A stretch of 58,108 nt of DNA from Gnetum montanum. Lineage: Eukaryota; Streptophyta; Gnetopsida; Gnetales; Gnetaceae. Below, piece by piece: positions 1 through 11,015 of the stretch. The stretch spans positions 75,281 through 133,388 of the forward strand of contig MNCI01035193.1 of NCBI GenBank assembly GCA_015680685.1, in the 5' to 3' direction. A model generated the notes under the pieces. The model did not search any database and was not told the DNA's origin. It saw nothing but the letters and a program-made list of their open reading frames with translations. The position numbers and the translations under genes were made by a program. How positions within the stretch are numbered: position 1 is the first letter of the stretch; the number at the start of each line of letters is the position of its first letter.

Positions 1-303
1 TGTACGGCAAGTGGGAATGGATACTGATGCTAGGACTTAGTGTTGTAGTCAGATTTAGTTTTAGTTTCTCAACCCTTCACCATTTAACATAGGAGATAAA
101 TTGTAAAATACCAAAAAAATCATATACTTTAGACTTACTTAACCATACACCGTAACAACAACAAGTAAGTCTGGGAAGACAACGATTAATTAACCCCAAG
201 TGTTCCTTGCGGCGTTTAGGCATTTAGTCTGCAGAGTTCGATTGGATCGCGCGTGCTACGCTCGTTTCGTATGGTTGAGTGTAGGGGTACCTCGGCACTC
301 ATC
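1..303 (+). repeat. 3' part of an LTR, TGATGA/TCATCA superfamily
   Basis: The window opens inside an LTR. The tract after position 1 (GTGGGAATGGATAC) matches the interior of complete LTRs, for example near 14195, and the segment ends in the family's terminal block GGGGTACC...CACTCATCA at about 283-303. No primer-binding site follows, so this is either a 3' or solo LTR, or a 5' LTR whose downstream leader was deleted. Confidence 0.8.
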
Positions 304-2424
304 ACTCTTCCTCTTTAACATTTAATTCTAACAAAGATGAATGCAGGTGTAGAGACAAAGCTCCACTATGGGGTTAAAATAAAAATAGAAATTGAAACCA
401 TAAGAAAAATCAAAGACATCAAAATGAACATAGACAAAATCATCATAATCAAACAAATAGAAATAGAAATTTTCATCATGACATGAATGATGATAATGAA
501 TCCTTGTTGGCCACTAAGAGCCTAATGCAGATCATAGAGGTAGTTAAGATACCCCACAGGCATCCCAGGGAAAGTCACATAAAAAGGCCTGATATTAATA
601 ATATCCCTAAATTTGTGAGAGGCTATGATTCTGATCCACAACAATATTTAAAAGCCTTCCATGATGTTTTTGTTTTACACAACATTGAAAATGGGTGATA
701 AAAGCTTAAGCTCTTTCCTAAGACACTAATAGATAAAGCCAACGTGTGGTACAGATCATTGAAACCAAATTCAAATTGTTGGTGGTTCATAATGCTGGAA
801 CTCTTCTATGAGAAATACCAAACCTATGCAAGGGTATCCAACTTGAGGAAATGAATCCAAGGATGGAAACAAGAATAATGTAAACCATTGAATATGATCC
901 TAGATAGATATTATTCTCTACTAAACAGATGTCGATGCCATGGTTTCTCTAAGGAAGAGCAACTTTTCCACATCATAGATGGGCTTTGTAATGAAACGAG
1001 GGAGATCCTTGGGGTGTATGCTCAAGGTCAATTATATAGGCTATGAACCCATCAAATCTAGGAGCTAATCATTAGGACCAAACCCTCCAAAAAAAGAAGG
1101 TCCACATCTATGGTAAGGAGAAAGAGGTAACTCTCAATAAGGTGATTTTGCAACAAACCTTGTTAATACAAAAATCTATCGATGAACTTGAAGCAAGGAT
1201 TGATAGGATGTTGGAGTGGATAAATGAGAAAGTAAAAAATTTTATAGAAACCATATAGGAGAAGATAACACAAAATGAATTAAGCAATCACAATAAATGA
1301 AGGAAGAAGGACCAAAAAAATAGCTAGGAACACTTATCAGCAAATAAGGAAAATGGCTAAAGAAAAAGGCTATAGTTTCAACTATAGAAGAAGATGATGG
1401 ACATGACATCTGCATATATGACCATTCGAAGTGCTATTGTCTAGTCATGTTGCATCTACATGAGTATTGGGATTTTGCATTAAATCCCAAGTTCATATAG
1501 AAGCACATGCCTAAAAAAACACCTTTTCCACAAGGTAAATATAGACAATCCTACAACCAGTCATACTATTCTAGGGGGACTTTTTACCAGCCTCAATACT
1601 ATCATCAACTGCAATGGTGACATCCATAGTCATGGGGAAGGCCATCATCAAACCAACCCTATCCTTACTACTAGCCAAACCCATATGGATATTATGTTCA
1701 AGAACCTATTTTAACAACTAGTTCTACGTCCTCCACTTCAAATTGCTACTATCACTCTCCTAATTATCATTAACCTGTGAAATCTCCTAAAGGATCACCA
1801 CCTCACACCTCTTACGCTCCATCATATTCTTGATATTCTCATATGCCACCCCACCACATGTCATAGCCATCCACACATCAAGGCTTAGCATCACAACATC
1901 AACAAAAGAATGCCACTTATGCTATGAATGTGCATCAACATGATAATGCCAGTAGGTTTCCACCATAATCTTGGAATTGTCCTTTCTTTAGGATGACTCC
2001 CATGCATAATTGTAACACTCATGGACCTACTACATCATCCAAACTAGCAAAATGCCAATCTAGTGCAATGCCTTCCCTTTCACAACCAATTTCCTCTGAT
2101 CCTATGTAAAGGTCAACATCAATTGTTACTCCAACATCTAACAGAAGCAATGAATCTAGCACTATAGAGAGAAAAATGAATCCATGCACATCTAATCATG
2201 ACCAAGGGTGCAATCATGGGCTAGACATCCACAACATTAACACAACTAATACTTTGATCCACCATACATTTAACAATCAAGTGTGTGAACAATAACCTCT
2301 CTACATAGCTGCCACTACACCAAGAGACACCTAGTGGCTTGAAAATGAAAGGTTAACACTATTTTACAGATGCATGGAGCTTGCCTACTAACTTATTAAT
2401 TCTTGTTGCAGTCAAATGCTTAGT
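304..2424 (+). pseudogene. Gag relic of a gag-only (type 1s) Athila-like element
   Basis: This is a decayed retrotransposon capsid/nucleocapsid gene. The longest clean stretch (483-698) reads IKRPDINNIPKFVRGYDSDP, the same block as in the other gag copies (IKRLDMNNI..FEGGYD.DP). After in-frame stops it continues with WYRSLKP, ELFYEKYQTYARVSNLRK and HIIDGL around 750-1000, all conserved in elements A, B and D. The C-terminal half (about 1400-2300) is rich in Pro, Tyr, Ser, Gln and His. At 2290-2424 comes a linker (YIAATTPRDT.WLENERL) that in the autonomous copies lies after the protease, then the 3' region starts directly. Protease, RT, RNase H and integrase are absent. The first ~750 bp of leader and gag are also missing after the LTR. 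Element C has the same architecture. Confidence 0.8.
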
Positions 2425-3890
2425 CATGGGGGAGATGCCCCATCCTAACATTCCAAATTAATTGGTGTTTTTTATCTTTTTGTTTTACAATTTTTTATCA
2501 TGTTTTCATTTCTTGAAACAAAATTTTCCTATCGTTTTCAACTTTTTCAACTTTTTCCACATTTTTGTTTTCATTCCCTTTGTTAGTAATCTTTCTTGTG
2601 AATAAAATGATCTCATGTAGCCCATTGAGGTGAGGGTTTCTCTAAGTTGTCAAGCCATGAGGGATTGATTATTTGGACACTGAGGCCACGCCACCCATCC
2701 ATGCATTCAATTAATAAGAGGTTCTTACCATGGTCGTGATGATATTCTATCTCATCATCAAACTAACAAATAATAAATTCATAATCATTGTGCTTGGACA
2801 AAAAAGTGAAGAACCAAGAGGGTATGTGAAGGGTGTGACATCAAGGGAATTTGTGACATCTCTTTGACCACTTTTGTATGTTCTATCATGTCTTCAAATT
2901 TGTAATTATATCCTTGTAGATCTAGTGAAAAATGGAAGTAAGAGTATAATAAGTGCTACCTTATCATGTCACTAGAAATACATGTTACCCATGCCTAAAG
3001 GTAGTCCTTAGGTAAGGTTGACATAGATAAGAAGAAAATAAAAGGACACTAAATAAGTCTCTTTGGGTCCCACTGGAAAGACATGTTACCCATGCTTGAA
3101 GGTTGGCAGTTTCTCAAAGTTCTTCCAAAAGCAAAAAAAAAAGAAAAAAAAAGGAGAACAATTCCATGAATAAACTCCTTCCTTAGATAAAAATGCCAAG
3201 TGATGCTACTCCTTGCAACCATGGTAGTCTTATGGTTGTCCAATGAAGAGATGAAATAATGTGATGTCATTGGAACATGGTTTGGACTTGGTTTGAATCT
3301 TGGAAAGAAGGGCTAATGATTACTTAACCATTAATAACCCACAAGGATTCATTATGCCTATTGTAAGGCACCTCACATTCCAATTTCTACAATCACTTTT
3401 AAAATACATTTAATCTTACTATTTGTATGATCCTAACTTGTGGTTTTTTGTAACATAGATTTATTTTCTCAAATTGGTGGTTTTAACATGTGTGTTTTGT
3501 GCAATAGGTATGTGTTGCATTGAACCCCTTTTTTACCTATAGAAATTTTTGGATGTGGTTATACAAGGGCATTAAAGGTAAGATCTTGCTTTGGGAGGGA
3601 CCCACTTGTATAACTATTGTAACTTGTATGTGTCTAGCACAACTGTATCATCCTGAACCTTTCAAATGCATAAATGATGAACTCAAAACCTTTCCTTATC
3701 ATATAACTAATCCATTCTACACCATGAATCCAATACCGCTTTTCTTACACCTTCTAAAGTTGTTAATTCTTGTGATTCCATCTTCTAATAATTTTGGTGC
3801 CTCAATATGAATTCTCACATACCCTATAACTATGGATTTTACATGAAACCTTCCAACCAATCATAGAGTTTCATTTTCCATGCTGAATGT
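2425..3890 (+). other. 3' non-coding region of the type 1s element
   Basis: It begins at the conserved junction GTCATGGGGGAGATG, as after integrase in A (20550), then a T-rich tract. It then follows the 3' regions of A, C, D and E, including the Cys/Phe-rich shadow frames near 3520-3810. The segment ACATGTTACCCATGC occurs twice (about 2983 and 3079). No ORF is convincing. The end of the region and its 3' LTR cannot be placed. Confidence 0.6.
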
Positions 3891-4547
3891 CCTCATTAAA
3901 TGTACTTTCAAGAACCTCAATATTGACTACCTAATATCAAGTGGGAGTCGACGTTAGATACCTAATATTGAGTCCATAAAAAGCTACAAATAGGACCCTT
4001 GTGGTGTTCAAAAAACTCATTATCATCACTTGAAGCTAGGGGAGTTTTTACATTTTTCTCTCTCAACTAAGAGCTCTACACAACCAAGTTCCACATGCAA
4101 TATCTTGCTCAATACCACTTTGATTTTCATGGTTTTTGAACATAGTTGAACCCAGAGTGTTTAATTTAGTTGGGGGAGGATTCTTGCATGGAAAACTTGC
4201 ACCAATTTTTTGAAATTTGCTATTGCCAAAAAGGTATTATAAGGGTAAGCACATTAAAAACCTTAAGTATTTTAATGAAAAATCAATCATATGAATGCTA
4301 TAATATTTAATTTTCTCACCCAAGGGATCATAACCATCATTATAAGCCATACATATGGGAATAGAAGCCAATTGCAAAGGGTCATAAAATAAGTTAGCAC
4401 TTTTTGGGCATTTTTCTTGAAATTTTTCTAAATCTACAATCACATGAGCTAAAGAAATTAATGGAACTAAGGTCATTAGTAAGGTATAAACTTGTTGAGG
4501 ATAAATAGAAAACACCTTAGTAACACTACATCCTTGATTGATTGCAG
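3891..4547 (+). other. Unresolved leader of type 2 element G
   Basis: No gene is seen. At 3930-4000 there are short CTAATAT/AATATTG repeats followed by ATAAAAAGC, resembling a decayed U3 and TATA region, but LTR ends are not recognisable. The minus-strand frame at 4237-4557 has no recognisable domain. The last bases, GATTGATTGCAG directly before the ATG at 4548, resemble a 3' splice acceptor; the same position in element F reads GATTGACTGTAG. Confidence 0.4.
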
Positions 4548-7272
4548 ATGGCCCCAAAACAAGATGAACAAGAAGGACCTTCGTAAGGCACCAGAAAACA
4601 CTAGAGAGGTGGAGAGTTCAATTAGGAGAACAAGGCCTACCAGCTAAGCATGAAGAATAGGAGGCCTAATTGTTTAGCATTCATTAAGAAGCTCCTACTA
4701 CAAGGCAGTCAATCCAAGGGGAGGTTGCTAAACCACAAGCTCCAATGCAACGACAACACCTCATGTTGTCTCAAGAATGCCTCCAAGCCATCTAGGAGAA
4801 ATCCATGTTAACCATAATCATTGTGGAAATGAACTTTAGGACATTCATGATATTTGTCCTTGAGGTGGTTAGAACATAGCTTCAAGCATTGCCTCTATGG
4901 CACATCCTCTTTAAAAGTGGGAAATGGTACCTTGGTGAGACGTACCAATTTTGACATAATAAGAAAGAAGGCACCATGATCAACATTGGTAGAGTATCTA
5001 TCTATTTTTTAGTTAAGGCCATTGTAGAAGCTCTAAACATACCTAATGTGGGGGCCAAGGTAGCACATCTATTTATAAGGTTTGATGCAAAAACTAAGAA
5101 ACTGTGCTTGAAATGGGAATACAACAAAGAAAACAAGATATACAATGAGTTGAACTTGGAAGAGAGGATCTACTTCAATAGCAGCACATACCACCTCTTC
5201 CCAACTAAAGGACTCAATAGAATATCAATGTATGTAGCTAGGAAAACTACAATGTTTATGGGCAAACACAATGTCAATCTTGCCTAGTTATACTTCATGG
5301 AAATTCAAAGGTGGTTTGAAAAAAGAAAGAAAGGGAAGCTAAAACTTCCATTCCCTTGCCTAATTAGAAAGTTTTGCAAGCATGTTGGAATCCTGGGTTA
5401 CACTAATGATGTTCCCAGAAGGGCTCAGAATGCTTCCTTCGCTGAATTGCTCAAACTCGCAACACCAAGGAAAGAACTTGATGAGAAACAAGAATTAGAG
5501 AAGGAGCTAGAGCAATAACCAATGCAATGACAAGAGCCATAAGTTACACCACCACCATTGCAAGACTGTAGGCCCACAATGAGCCATCTATAGAGAATAG
5601 CTGAAACTCTTAGTTGGGGAAGTAGGGATGAATCAAACCTCTTTTGGATCATTAATGATGTTGTGAGACCTACAGTTTCTGCTAATCCATCAAGGGGGCA
5701 GATCTCTTTGCAATTAAGAGGAGAAGCCCAATGGTCACAATAGATCTTTGGAAATGCAGCATCATTTTAGGTAATGCTCAAAATGGGAGAAGGTACCATC
5801 GTCATGGTCATGCAACACCAAGATGTAGCATGTGCAGCAAAAGTTATTACAAACCACATTAAAGAATCTTTTAATGTACCTATTGTGCCCCTGGTAGATT
5901 TGACTGGAACAATAGATGCACAAATGTTAGCTAAGACTTCAATGACTACTGCAGCCCATGAGAATGTACTTAACAGATTGCTACAGTTTGAATATGTGAT
6001 GACAACTCTTTTTGACATCCCCAATGATGTCACTGTAGTACAATTTGACCTCATCACCACAAAAGGAATGCTTGTCATGGTAGAGACCAAGGTAGAGCAT
6101 GCAGAAATAGTATAGCACATGTTACAACAAGAGCTCATCACCTTGAGAGCTAAAAGAAGGGATCCTTTCTAATTTGTTGCACTTGACTAGTTAGAACACT
6201 TCTGAATAGAGCAATTGGGTTGACTGATTGAACAAAATAAAGTTGTTGAATAGGAAAAGGAGAAAGTGGTTTGGAATGCCTCAACTACTGAAACCCAAGC
6301 ATATGCCCATAAAAAGGCATTGATCGCTGCACAAGAGGAGAATAAATAGCTTGTTGCTGATAATGCAAGGTTAACCACTATAGAGAAATAGAAAAATATC
6401 TTGGAAAAGTGTGTCCACAAGTTGAGAGAACAACCAATGAGAATTAACTAAGACATAAGTAGATTGACCAGAGAAAGTTAAACCCTCTTAATGGATGAGA
6501 TCCATACAATCTACCAAAAGTTTGCAATTGAGATAAGCACATGGCAAAATAAGGCTAAGAAACATGAAAAGTTAAAGGAGCACTTTCAGAACCAAATTGG
6601 CATGTATAAAAATATAAATGAAAAAGCAATCTAGATGGCAAAGGCCTTCATTAGTTCCATGTCAATGTAGAATCCTAATTGGTAGCCAATCTTGGATAGC
6701 CATGCCTTGGTCTACCAAGTAGAAGTAAAGAATAAGGACTTGCAAATTGAAGATTTGAAAGAGTACATGACATTGGCCAACCTTTGTTACACCAAGGTTG
6801 CCATGTTAATAGCAGGTTAGCCCAAAAATGAGCTAGAACAACAAGTAGAAACTACTTACATCTTATATGAAAAAGAGGTTGCAAACAACAAAAGTGCTCT
6901 ACAAAAACTCCATGTGGCAAACTTGGAATTGGAAGCAATTAAGGCTTGCTACCATGGCAAAGAGATATAGCCTTAGACTTGGCTAAAATATTAATAGGTC
7001 ATCATGAACTAAAAGAAAAGGCCAGAGCTTTTGAGAAGGAACGACGATAGTTCACAACATGGTATGTGAAAGAAAATAAGATGTTTTTGTAGTTGACATG
7101 TCTATGGGATGTACTAGTTCTAGCACACATCAGCTCATCAACCTAGACAGTACATGATCCATGAACAGAGGAGGAGAACTTGTAGATGCTTCTGAATCAC
7201 TATATATTCCAAAAGCTTGAAGACAAGGAAAAGCAACCCATAGAAGAGACATTGCCTCTGCGAACTACATGA
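4548..7272 (+). pseudogene. Type 2 element G: ORF with LPFP domain and coiled coil (not gag or pol)
   Basis: One broken reading frame of about 900 codons, starting ATGGCCCCAAAACAAG and ending near 7270. It matches element F over most of its length. Block 1 (4976-5420) reads IGRVSIYFLVKAIVEALNIP ... KLPFPCLIRKFCKHVGI; this pattern, especially LPFP.LI..LC...G, is typical of the 'putative plant transposon protein' domain (I think Pfam Transposase_32; from memory, unverified). Block 2 (5774-6115) matches F at 54578-54787. From about 6180 to 7000 the translation is charged, Lys/Glu-rich and coiled-coil-like, with INEKAI.MAKA where F has VNEKEIQVAKA. The pieces at 4976, 5297 and 5774 share one frame, interrupted only by stops. 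There is no zinc knuckle, protease or RT. Function unknown. Confidence 0.7.
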
Positions 7273-7431
7273 GTTTTCCTAATTTTGTTGTTTTGTTGTT
7301 TTGTCATGATGTGTTCATTTTGTGTAAAACACCACTACGACATGAAAGAGTTAATTTGTGTGCTTTTAAGTTAATCAATAATTCCATACCTTCCAAATAT
7401 TTTGTAATGAACTTGTTCCTAATTTTTATTT

Positions 7432-7467
7432 AACTCAAGGATGAGTTTTTATTCAGTTGTGGGGGTA
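7432..7467 (+). other. Polypurine tract and PPT-proximal block before the 3' LTR of G
   Basis: The sequence ACTCAAGGATGAGTTTTT...GTTGTGGGGGTA lies directly before the LTR start. A GGGGGTA polypurine tract at an LTR boundary primes plus-strand DNA synthesis. Almost the same 35 bases precede the LTRs of H (11875-11907), C (39935-39970, minus) and F (53063-53100, minus), across elements with unrelated coding regions. Confidence 0.75.
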
Positions 7468-8347
7468 TGATGAGTCATGTTTTGTAGAGCTACAATATTG
7501 GGTATATGATATTGGGGCCATTATGTTGGGTATCCAATGTTGGGGCACAACCTTTTATGTCTAGGATCCAATATCATCCCTTCGATGCTAGCCTATAAAT
7601 ACAACACCAAGGTGCATGGTTAGAATACAGGAGATAGATAGATAGATTCATAGATTTTGATAGATTTCAAGTTTTGTTCATTTCCAGGGCATTATCGCAG
7701 TGTGATGTTAAGTGATTGTACAACATCCTTATTTGAGGATGACATACTTGGACACATTACATGTTTAGCAATAAAGATGAAGATTTCTTTCATCATTGCA
7801 ACATCCACTTAGCTTTATTATTGTTAATTTATTAATTCTTTACTATTTTCCTTAGTTAATGTTGTTATTCATTGCTCTTTATTATTTTTGTCACTAAGAG
7901 GAATGAGTATGACTAATCACAAGTGCTTAAAATTAACTACTTGGTAACCTAATAGTGTTATCATTTGGTACACCTAGTAATGGTATGCTTGATAACCCCA
8001 ACGGTAGTCACATGAAGTCTAAGGCATGTACGGAATGTTAGGAATATATACTCATCACACTTGGGCTAGTTAGAATTTACCTTCCATTGCCAATTAAATT
8101 AATAATTACTTTCTTTATTATCATTATGAGTAGCTTAGGGCCGAACAACATCAATTATCATATGTCTCACTTTGGACTAAACCATATGTGAGAAAGATAC
8201 CACTAGTCCAAGTGGGAATATAACAAACTATGATTAAGACATAATGATTGAAATGCACAACTAGTCCCATTCATGAAATTCAATTAGATCGCGTGTGAAT
8301 GCTTGTGATTTATATGGTTGGGTGTAGAGGTATCTCACCGCTCATCA
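7468..8347 (+). repeat. 3' LTR of type 2 element G (880 bp)
   Basis: Starts TGATGAGTCATG after the polypurine tract and ends GGTATCTCACCGCTCATCA. It has a U3 with repeated (C)AATATTGG/GATATTGG motifs, a TATAAATA box at 7594-7601 and an AATAAAG block near 7771 that fits a polyadenylation signal. No perfect 5-bp target duplication can be paired because the 5' LTR was not found. Confidence 0.85.
7594..7601 (+). promoter_or_regulatory. LTR TATA box
   Basis: TATAAATA lies about 127 bases into the LTR. The same spacing and motif recur in the other LTRs (for example 13778-13785), so this is the likely core promoter of the family. Confidence 0.6.
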
Positions 8348-8985
8348 CTAATTTATGCATTTTTAAAATTTAGCATTGTATCATAAATGAATTACTATAA
8401 CAAAAATTTGTAAAATAAAGTTTGCCCAAAAAAAGAAATTTAATCACATATAGTTTACTTTCAAACAAAGTGTTTTTATGATTAAATATTATATTATTAT
8501 TTTTTTAAAAGTTAAAACCAATGATGTAGGAATGTATGAATAGGGATGCTCACAATGAACATCATCATCATATAAAATAGACTTGCTTTCACATAAGAAA
8601 ATAAAATCTACTTTAACCAAAGAAGATGTCCACCCATGTTTTAAAAATAATACTTTGAGACTCTCTCCAAAACATGTAAGGGTAGGACGCAGGGACATGT
8701 AAGCATGGCTAATAGCTATCTTAGTTATATATTTATAATGTATACCTATAATTTGATTAAGATAATCTTATTCGTTAACAATTAATAAGTTATTTGAATA
8801 AAAAATTTCACAACTTTTGGACAAAGAGCAAGATTTAAGGATTATAATTTTCTTGACTTCTAGATGAAGAATAAGATTTGTATATCAATTTTTTTATAAC
8901 GATGAATTTTAGAAAAAAAAATATTTGCATCATTTATTGTGTGTTCTCACTCTTGACTAAATTTTCATTACCTATCATAGCATAA
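8348..8985. other. AT-rich spacer without a recognisable gene
   Basis: Very AT-rich. A minus-strand frame of 69 codons (8489-8698) has no recognisable motif. It lies downstream of the Helitron Rep relic on the same strand and could be decayed Helitron sequence, but nothing shows this directly. Confidence 0.3.
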
Positions 8986-10035
8986 AAAAAGAACAAATTC
9001 GGCCAAGAATGAGAACATGGACATGTGGTGATCCCCTATGTTGCCATTCATATCTTGTTTAGGAATCAACCACATTGAATTCTTCAAATAATACCTTTTC
9101 TTGACATGCCTTATGTCAAAGATGCATAAACTCGGCAACTATATGTGAATTCTCAATAATATTTTTCATTTTCCATTCTTTTATTGCATAAAATCTAGGA
9201 ATTACCTTATGTAGGTCTAGTGCATCCAACTCATTTATCAAATCAAACAATTATGCTTTGCTTTTTCTCTAGTAGAAAGGTGTTCCTGGTATTGTTGTTT
9301 CAAATTTCATCAAATTATTAATAAAATAATTTGATGGTGCATTTTCTAGTCCTTCACGTAATTCTTGGATTATTAATGATGCTTTGGTAATATTTTTTTT
9401 TGAAGAATATAGACATTGATTTTAATGCACGATGTCTCATTATCATGCTGTAAAGATGATACCTAAAAATAAAATTAATACATAATTAGTTCATAGAATT
9501 TTATAAACATTAATAGTCTCTAGTAATGTGAATTATGTTTATTTGGGATACCTAAATGTTTTATGATGTCCAAATCTTCCATCCTTATATCAAATTAGAT
9601 GCATAGCATATTCATGTAACATGATATCCTTAGATCTTCTTGTAAGGAAGTCAAATTTTCCATGTGGAAACAACATTGGAAGCATGCCAGTTATGTCAAA
9701 CTCATTGATGGATGACTCTAAAAGTGTTGGCCATTGTGCATAATTAGAACTTTCAACATTTGGATTTTGTAATCAAGCTCTTACTAGATCAAGTTCTTGT
9801 CCTAGAATAACTGGGCAGGACGCTACAGATGATGTGTGTTTAATAATATTTTTCTCATTTAAATAAACCAAAGGATCATCAAACTGCAAACACATCTAGC
9901 CATTCTCCTTAGATAATGTAATGTAATGAATCCCTTTAAAGACATTAACATCTCATGTATCACTAACATCATCCAAAGCATGCTCATCTATTTATATATC
10001 CTAATAGAATGAATCATTTTGTTTCTTGTACAATA
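8986..10035 (-). pseudogene. Helitron Rep (HUH endonuclease / helitron-like N domain) relic
   Basis: Reading the minus strand from about 10000 down, the translation contains WPTLLESSINEFDITGMLP, MLFPHGKFDF, LHEYAMHLI and YKDGRFGHHKTFRYPK. These match the helitron_like_N pattern (P.NEF.T.G...FP.LFP.G..DF ... Y.DGRFA.H.RFRY). Further on (about 9370-9000) come QELREGLENAP, NNLMKFETTIPGTPFY and, near 9035, YEWQHRGSPHVHVLILG. The last is the Rep motif EWQHRGSPH.H, with the two histidines of the HUH metal-binding site. Helitron Rep nicks DNA and starts rolling-circle transposition. The copy is dead, with several stops and a frameshift near 9480. The PIF1 helicase part is not adjacent. The LTR at 10046 may have cut it off. 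Confidence 0.8.
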
Positions 10036-10045
10036 AGGGAGTATA

Positions 10046-11015
10046 TGATGAGCATCAAAGTGTTGTGTTGATGGGCCCTCATTAACACAGCCTCATCAAT
10101 GGGCCCTTGTTGATGGGCCCCCATTTACATGGTGTTGCCCCATCAATGGGGCCACATCAACATAGTGTTTGCTACGTCTACAGGGTCCTGTCAATGCATT
10201 CATGTAGCAAAAACTATAAATATGAGCTCATAGTTATGTTTATGGACATATTAGGTCATAGTAGTAGTAGAGCTCTTTTAGTTTGTCCATTTGAAAATTA
10301 GAATATTTCTATAAGTGCCCACAATAGGAGCTAGAAAGTGTACTGATCTTTATTCAAGCACTATTGTACTTGAACCATACCAGTGTGTATGACTATAAAG
10401 ACAAGCCTTTTGATCAAACCTTGCAACACTTAGAATAGGTTAATGATTTATTTATGCATTCATTGTTTTCATTAAATACGTAATTAATTAAATTAAGTTA
10501 AGATAAATTAAGAATTCAAGAAATTAGTTAATTAATTAAGCTAAAAAGATTAAGTAAATAAGTACAACCGCTTCAAGTGTAAACATGTATTTACTTGGTA
10601 ATCCTAGTAGTGTTATTGCTTGGTGTACCTAGTACCATAGTGCTTAGTAATCTAGTAGTGGATATGTGGGTTCAAGACGTGTATAGAAAGTGAAACCATA
10701 TGCTTATGTTAGGACTAGTTAGAGACTAGTAAAGTAGTTAAATTAAATTAGTTATTAAAATACTTCATTTCTCTATTTAAGTACCAAAGAACATAAAACA
10801 AAAAATAATAAAAATCATATGCCTCGATTACACTTAACCATACCATGTGCATTACAAGTGTAATTGGGAAGACAATGAACAACTGTTAGGGCAAGGTTTA
10901 GTTCCTAGAAAACTAGTGCACTGAAAACTATAGAGTCTATAGAATTCGACTAGATCATGCATGAATGCTTTGTGATTCATATGGTTGAGCATAGGGGTAC
11001 CTTCACCATTCATTA
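10046..11015 (+). repeat. LTR with GGGCCC-type U3 repeats (about 970 bp)
   Basis: Starts TGATGAGCATCAAAG and ends near TTCATTA, a decayed TCATCA, after ATAGGGGTACC. The U3 has several palindromic TTGATGGGCCC / ATCAATGGGCCC units instead of the GATATC units of other LTRs. CTATAAATA occurs near 10215. It is too unlike the LTR at 11908 to be its simple partner. Confidence 0.75.

Noticed and set aside
4237-4557. Minus-strand 106-codon gene near the type 2 leader
   Set aside because: No domain, no similarity to other copies, and it overlaps the start of the G ORF on the other strand.
5767-6141. Minus-strand frame of 124 codons in element G
   Set aside because: Antisense to the type 2 ORF, whose plus-strand frame (5774-6115) aligns with element F. 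The Ser/Thr/Val-rich antisense product has no match.
10060-10170. CRISPR-like array of GGGCCC/TTGATGGG repeats
   Set aside because: Repeats are short, irregular and palindromic without unique spacers of constant length, and they lie in the U3 of a plant LTR.
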